A DNA stretch of 64,000 bases from Apostichopus japonicus. Its lineage: Eukaryota; Echinodermata; Holothuroidea; Aspidochirotida; Stichopodidae. The position numbers and the translations under genes were made by a program. The stretch lies in contig NC_092572.1 in NCBI RefSeq assembly GCF_037975245.1, positions 11,791,769 to 11,855,768 on the forward strand, in the 5' to 3' direction. Shown piece by piece: positions 60,725 through 64,000 of the stretch (positions within the stretch are counted from its first letter, which is position 1; the number at the start of each line of letters is the position of its first letter). Under the pieces are notes generated by a model. The model made no database searches, was not told the origin of the DNA, and was given only the letters and a program-made list of their open reading frames with translations.

Positions 60725-61345
60725 CTCTTTTCTTTCTAATTTTCTTGTTTTCTTTGTAATTGTCATGTTTTCTTTGTAATGATCTTTTTTGTTTCTAGTT
60801 GTTTTTTCCTTCTAATTATCTTTTTTCTTTGTAATTGTCTTTTTCTCTTTCTAACTGTTTTTTTTTCTCTCTAACTGTCTTGTCTTCTTTCTAATTGTTT
60901 TTGTTCTCTCTAATTGTTTTTGTTCTTTCTTATTGTTTTTGTTCTTTCTTATTGTTTTTGTTCTTTCTTATTGTTTTTGTTCTTTCTTATTGTTTTTGTT
61001 CTTTCTTATTGTTTTTGTTCTTTCTTATTGTTTTTGTTCTTTCTTATTGTTTTTGTTCTTTCTTATTGTTTTTGTTCTTTCTTATTGTTTTTGTTCTTTC
61101 TTATTGTTTTTGTTCTTTCTTATTGTTTTTGTTCTTTCTTATTGTTTTTGTTCTTTCTTATTGTTTTTGTTCTTTCTCATTGTTTTTGTTCTTTCTCATT
61201 GTTTTTGTTCTTTCTCATTGTTTTTGTTCTTTCTAATTGTTTTGTTCTTTCTAATTGTCTTTGTTCTTTCTAGTTATCTTTGTTCTTTCTAATTGTTTTT
61301 ATTATTTCTAATTGTTTTTATTCTTTCTAATTGGCTTCTTTCCTT
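60725..61345 (+). repeat. 19-bp TTATTGTTTTTGTTCTTTC tandem repeat
   Basis: Nearly perfect from about 60909 to 61232, with diverged units on both sides, about 30 units in all. The strand is almost G-poor pyrimidine. Hydrophobic frames of 113-119 codons arise because 19 shifts the frame each unit without making stops. They are not genes. Confidence 0.95.
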
Positions 61346-61349
61346 TCTA

Positions 61350-61840
61350 ACTCTCTATCTTTATGTAAGCCAGCTAGATATCTTCTGTGCTCTTAACCAA
61401 TTCAACTTTAAATCCACCCTACTATGATTCTATTTTTATTGAGTTTACGGATAAACGATCTTAGCACTATCTACTAGCTTTACAACCTGTACCCATCTTA
61501 ATCTAAATACCACGCCACTGTTCATTCTCCTCCGGACTTGCCCAAGTCTTCTCTCCGTCATCAATTCCTTCATGGCCCAATCTCATATCAATCAACACCA
61601 CTGTTTTAGCCTCAATAAAATCTGTTTGAACCCAAACATCCTATTTTTGAGTACATACTGATTTATTCCAACAAGAGTCTACAGGAGGCAGTCATGAATA
61701 CAAACATTTTTTTTAAGTGTGTGTTAAGATACAGAGCCATACGTCTGTCAACACATCATTAAGAAGATCAGCAAACCTGTCAACGAATTGGTGATAAAAA
61801 CAGCTTGATGGAGTAGGGAAGCGGGTGATTCCCCTTACTG
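61350..61840. other. Non-coding DNA
   Basis: Nothing recognised. Confidence 0.45.
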
Positions 61841-61841
61841 G

Positions 61842-62175
61842 GTGTTTTTTTTTTTTTTATAAAGATGGATGATGGCGTTTGACTTCAACTTTTCAACGGT
61901 GAAGACTGAAGACAGACTAGCGGCCAGTGTTGCGGTGGTTGCTCCAGCCAATGTAGAGAAGTATAGGAGATAGTGTTTGATTTGCCAGTACAACAGTTTA
62001 ACAAGAACGTGTTTTTTTTTTTTTTATAAAGATGGATGATGGCGTTTGACTTCAACTTTTCAACGGTGAAGACTGAAGACAGACTAGCGGCCAGTGTTGC
62101 GGTGGTTGCTCCAGCCAATGTAGAGAAGTATAGGAGATAGTGTTTGATTTGCCAGTACAACAGTTTAACAAGAAC
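61842..62175 (-). repeat. Perfect 167-bp tandem duplication with oligo-A ends
   Basis: Units 61842-62008 and 62009-62175 appear identical, each starting GTG-T14-ATAAAG on the plus strand. Read on the minus strand each unit ends in A14 and is open through LLYFSTLAGATTATLAASLS and SVFTVEKLKSNAIIHLY, a hydrophobic then basic peptide. It looks like a retroposed or exon-like piece that then duplicated. No protein family was recognised. Confidence 0.85.
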
Positions 62176-62179
62176 ATAC

Positions 62180-63480
62180 ATGTATATATTTTCACAAATG
62201 AGTGAAAAAAGATGTGATTGATTGAACAAAAAGTCAAGGTGAAACAACACTCCATGTTAATAATCCAGAATAAGCAAGTGTTAATGTTTGTTGAGCAGGC
62301 AAAAATTGGAAAAGTGGGGATTATTTTGCTCCGTGAGCACATCGCAGCGTGTATTTTAGTAACAATTAATGATGGCGATATCAAACAAGCTTTACACGCA
62401 ACAAATGAATATTTGAAATTTAATGACAGAAATTGTGCACAAAATGAGTGAAATGAGAATTTATAAAAACCTTCAGGAAAAGACATGTATCTCAGTGTGC
62501 AATTAATAATTACCAAATTGTTAAGGTTTTCTGGGTCAGCAAAAGTTAACAACCACAGTGTTCATTTCCTTTTGTATAGCTAAAGCTATAGCTCTCCTTC
62601 TTCCCCCCTCCCCTTCCCCCTCCCCCACCCCACAAGTCTCAAACAAAACCATAATTTAACAGGTGTCTGAAGTAATATGAAAATCACCAGCATACTGTAC
62701 TCTAGTGGTTTAGTTAGATCTCATTATATACCGTAATAATGCAGAAACCTGCCACAGAAACAGCATCAATAGAATGCAACCCTGTAACCTACTTTAAAAT
62801 GCAAAATATCCAAAATAAATTGGAATTTTTATTGGTTTGCATGTCCAAGGTCTGTTTCACCCCCCCCCCTTTCTTAATGTATTACTTAACAATCCCTGGA
62901 AAAAACTAGGTCAGAAATTTCCAAAGAAATGAGCAAAGGCGACCATCTTCTTTCTCAGTCAGATGTATGTCAGAACACAAGAATATGGATTTTTTTTCCC
63001 CCTACTTCATACTGCCATGTGGAAGATATTTTGTGGAAGACACTATACACACTTTACAATCTTCTAAACCTTAGTGTACCTTTAATTCAAAGAGTCATAT
63101 ATGGAACCTGATTTTAAACCAACTTTTATTGCTTTTCCAAAAACAATTGTAAAGTCAATTTTATTTCACTCAATCTTCGAACATAAGTGCAGCACATATC
63201 CACTAATAACGCACGGTACCTACTGGCTGTAAGAAATTTCAAATACGTCCTCAGGTCACTGCTAATGTGTCTTTATAACAGACAAAATACATTACATGCC
63301 ATTCAAGATATCTGGTATGTTCCCATAGAGACTGAATTCATTGCATTTTCAATAAATAGGTCATCTAATAAAAACTAGAAAATGGACAAAATTAGAGGAA
63401 CAAAACAAAAACATGCAAAATCTCTGAAAAGATGACTCAGCAATTCCAGGGAGGAACTTGATTATAAATACATGCCGAGC
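62180..63480. other. Non-coding DNA
   Basis: C-rich tracts at about 62603-62632, and a C-run at about 62859-62869. No gene was seen. Confidence 0.45.
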
Positions 63481-63509
63481 AGACATACAATTTTTTAATC
63501 ATCGACCTT

Positions 63510-63700
63510 ATTCCATTTTTTCTATTTTCTCTCTCTCCCTCTTTTAAAATGAATCTTTTTTTCTGATCTATTGATTGACTTATTTCTCTCTTTTCTTCAC
63601 TTTTCTTTCCCTTTGATTTCTTTCTCCATGATCTTCTTTTAAATTTTATCATTCTCTTTCTTTTTTTTCTCTCTCTTTCACTCTCCCTCTCTCTCCACTG
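63510..63700. repeat. Pyrimidine-rich low-complexity tract
   Basis: CTCTCTCCCTC and TTTCTTTTTTTTCTCTC words dominate. The reverse strand gives a Lys/Arg/Glu-rich frame that is compositional. Confidence 0.75.
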
Positions 63701-63913
63701 GAGCACTGAGCTGCATATTGGGTTACCGCGGTTACTCATCGCAAAAATAGGTAAATAATCTCCTAAAATATAAAAGGTTTAAGAAACGAAAGATGAACCA
63801 GATTCATGACTTTCGGTCACCGATGCACCACTAATACTGTATCAAAGTAGGGCAAAACCATCCAGAGTCAAAAAAATAAAATGTCATTTCCTAGTCTGCA
63901 GGTAACTCTTAAC

Positions 63914-63995
63914 ACAGTCGGGGAGGGAGGTGGGAGGGGGAGGGAGGTGGTAGGCTAGGGGGAGGAAGGAGGTGGGAGGTGGGAGGGGGAGGGCA
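63914..63995 (+). repeat. G-rich GGGAGG-type tract at window end
   Basis: Repeated GGGAGGTGGGAGGGGGAGGG words, G4-compatible, possibly continuing beyond the window. Confidence 0.85.
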
Positions 63996-64000
63996 CGTGT

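Noticed and set aside
60895-61292. Three 113-119 codon hydrophobic frames (FLFFLIVFVLS)
   Set aside because: A 19-bp repeat read in three frames, not membrane proteins.
62052-62552. 166-codon minus frame, the longest in the window
   Set aside because: Crosses one unit of the perfect duplication and AT-rich flank. Its content is not protein-like (many Ser/Phe/Ile/Cys) and the same duplicated DNA is read in a different frame at 61885-62250.
63437-63739. 100-codon minus frame rich in Lys, Arg and Glu
   Set aside because: Arises from a pyrimidine-rich tract on the plus strand.

Overview
The window reads as nuclear DNA of an animal with large introns and intergenic gaps. It is AT-rich, has no long open frame, and carries tRNA-derived SINEs, a non-LTR retrotransposon 3' end, hAT-type DNA transposon remnants, many micro- and minisatellites and an unusual number of pure C/G runs. 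I favour a marine invertebrate deuterostome (echinoderm-like), but no sequence here proves the taxon. There are no bacterial-style genes, rRNA or CRISPR arrays.

No complete gene is visible. What coding signal exists consists of short candidate exons bounded by splice-like sites. The best are a possible doublecortin-like terminal exon at 609-717 (+), a 102-bp exon with matching phase 1-1 splice sites at 29259-29360 (+), a terminal-type exon duplicated in tandem at 12062-12526 (+), and a terminal-type exon at 51919-52028 (+). Weaker candidates lie at 5099-5234 (-), 16427-16554 (-), 41936-42037 (strand ambiguous), 45691-45851 (+) and 48156-48263 (-). All need transcript or homology support. Frames stay open by chance in GC-richer patches, so confidences are kept low.

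Layout. 0-9 kb: candidate exons, a 40-bp tandem array and two copies of a dispersed repeat, one with an internal 12-bp minisatellite. 9.7-10.2 kb: a 375-bp hAT MITE inserted into an (AT)n tract. 11.9-12.5 kb: a nearly perfect 318-bp tandem duplication. 13.6-14 kb: a 40-bp minisatellite. 18.5 kb: a hammerhead-ribozyme-like motif of the kind carried by Penelope-like elements. 19.7-20.6 kb: a 71-bp satellite. 29-35 kb: a candidate exon, two SINEs, a LINE 3' end and (AT)45. 35.9-39.9 kb: a dispersed duplication and a 44-bp minisatellite. 43-45 kb: nuclear-receptor-type motifs. 54.9-56.6 kb: a 1.65-kb TIR transposon with an ACTAC target duplication. 57-62 kb: dense tandem repeats with periods of 5, 184, 16, 19 and 167 bp. 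The last 100 bp are G-rich.

No genes can be shown to work together here. The layout fits introns of one or more large genes plus intergenic repeat-rich DNA, and any regulatory role given to the motifs is inference.
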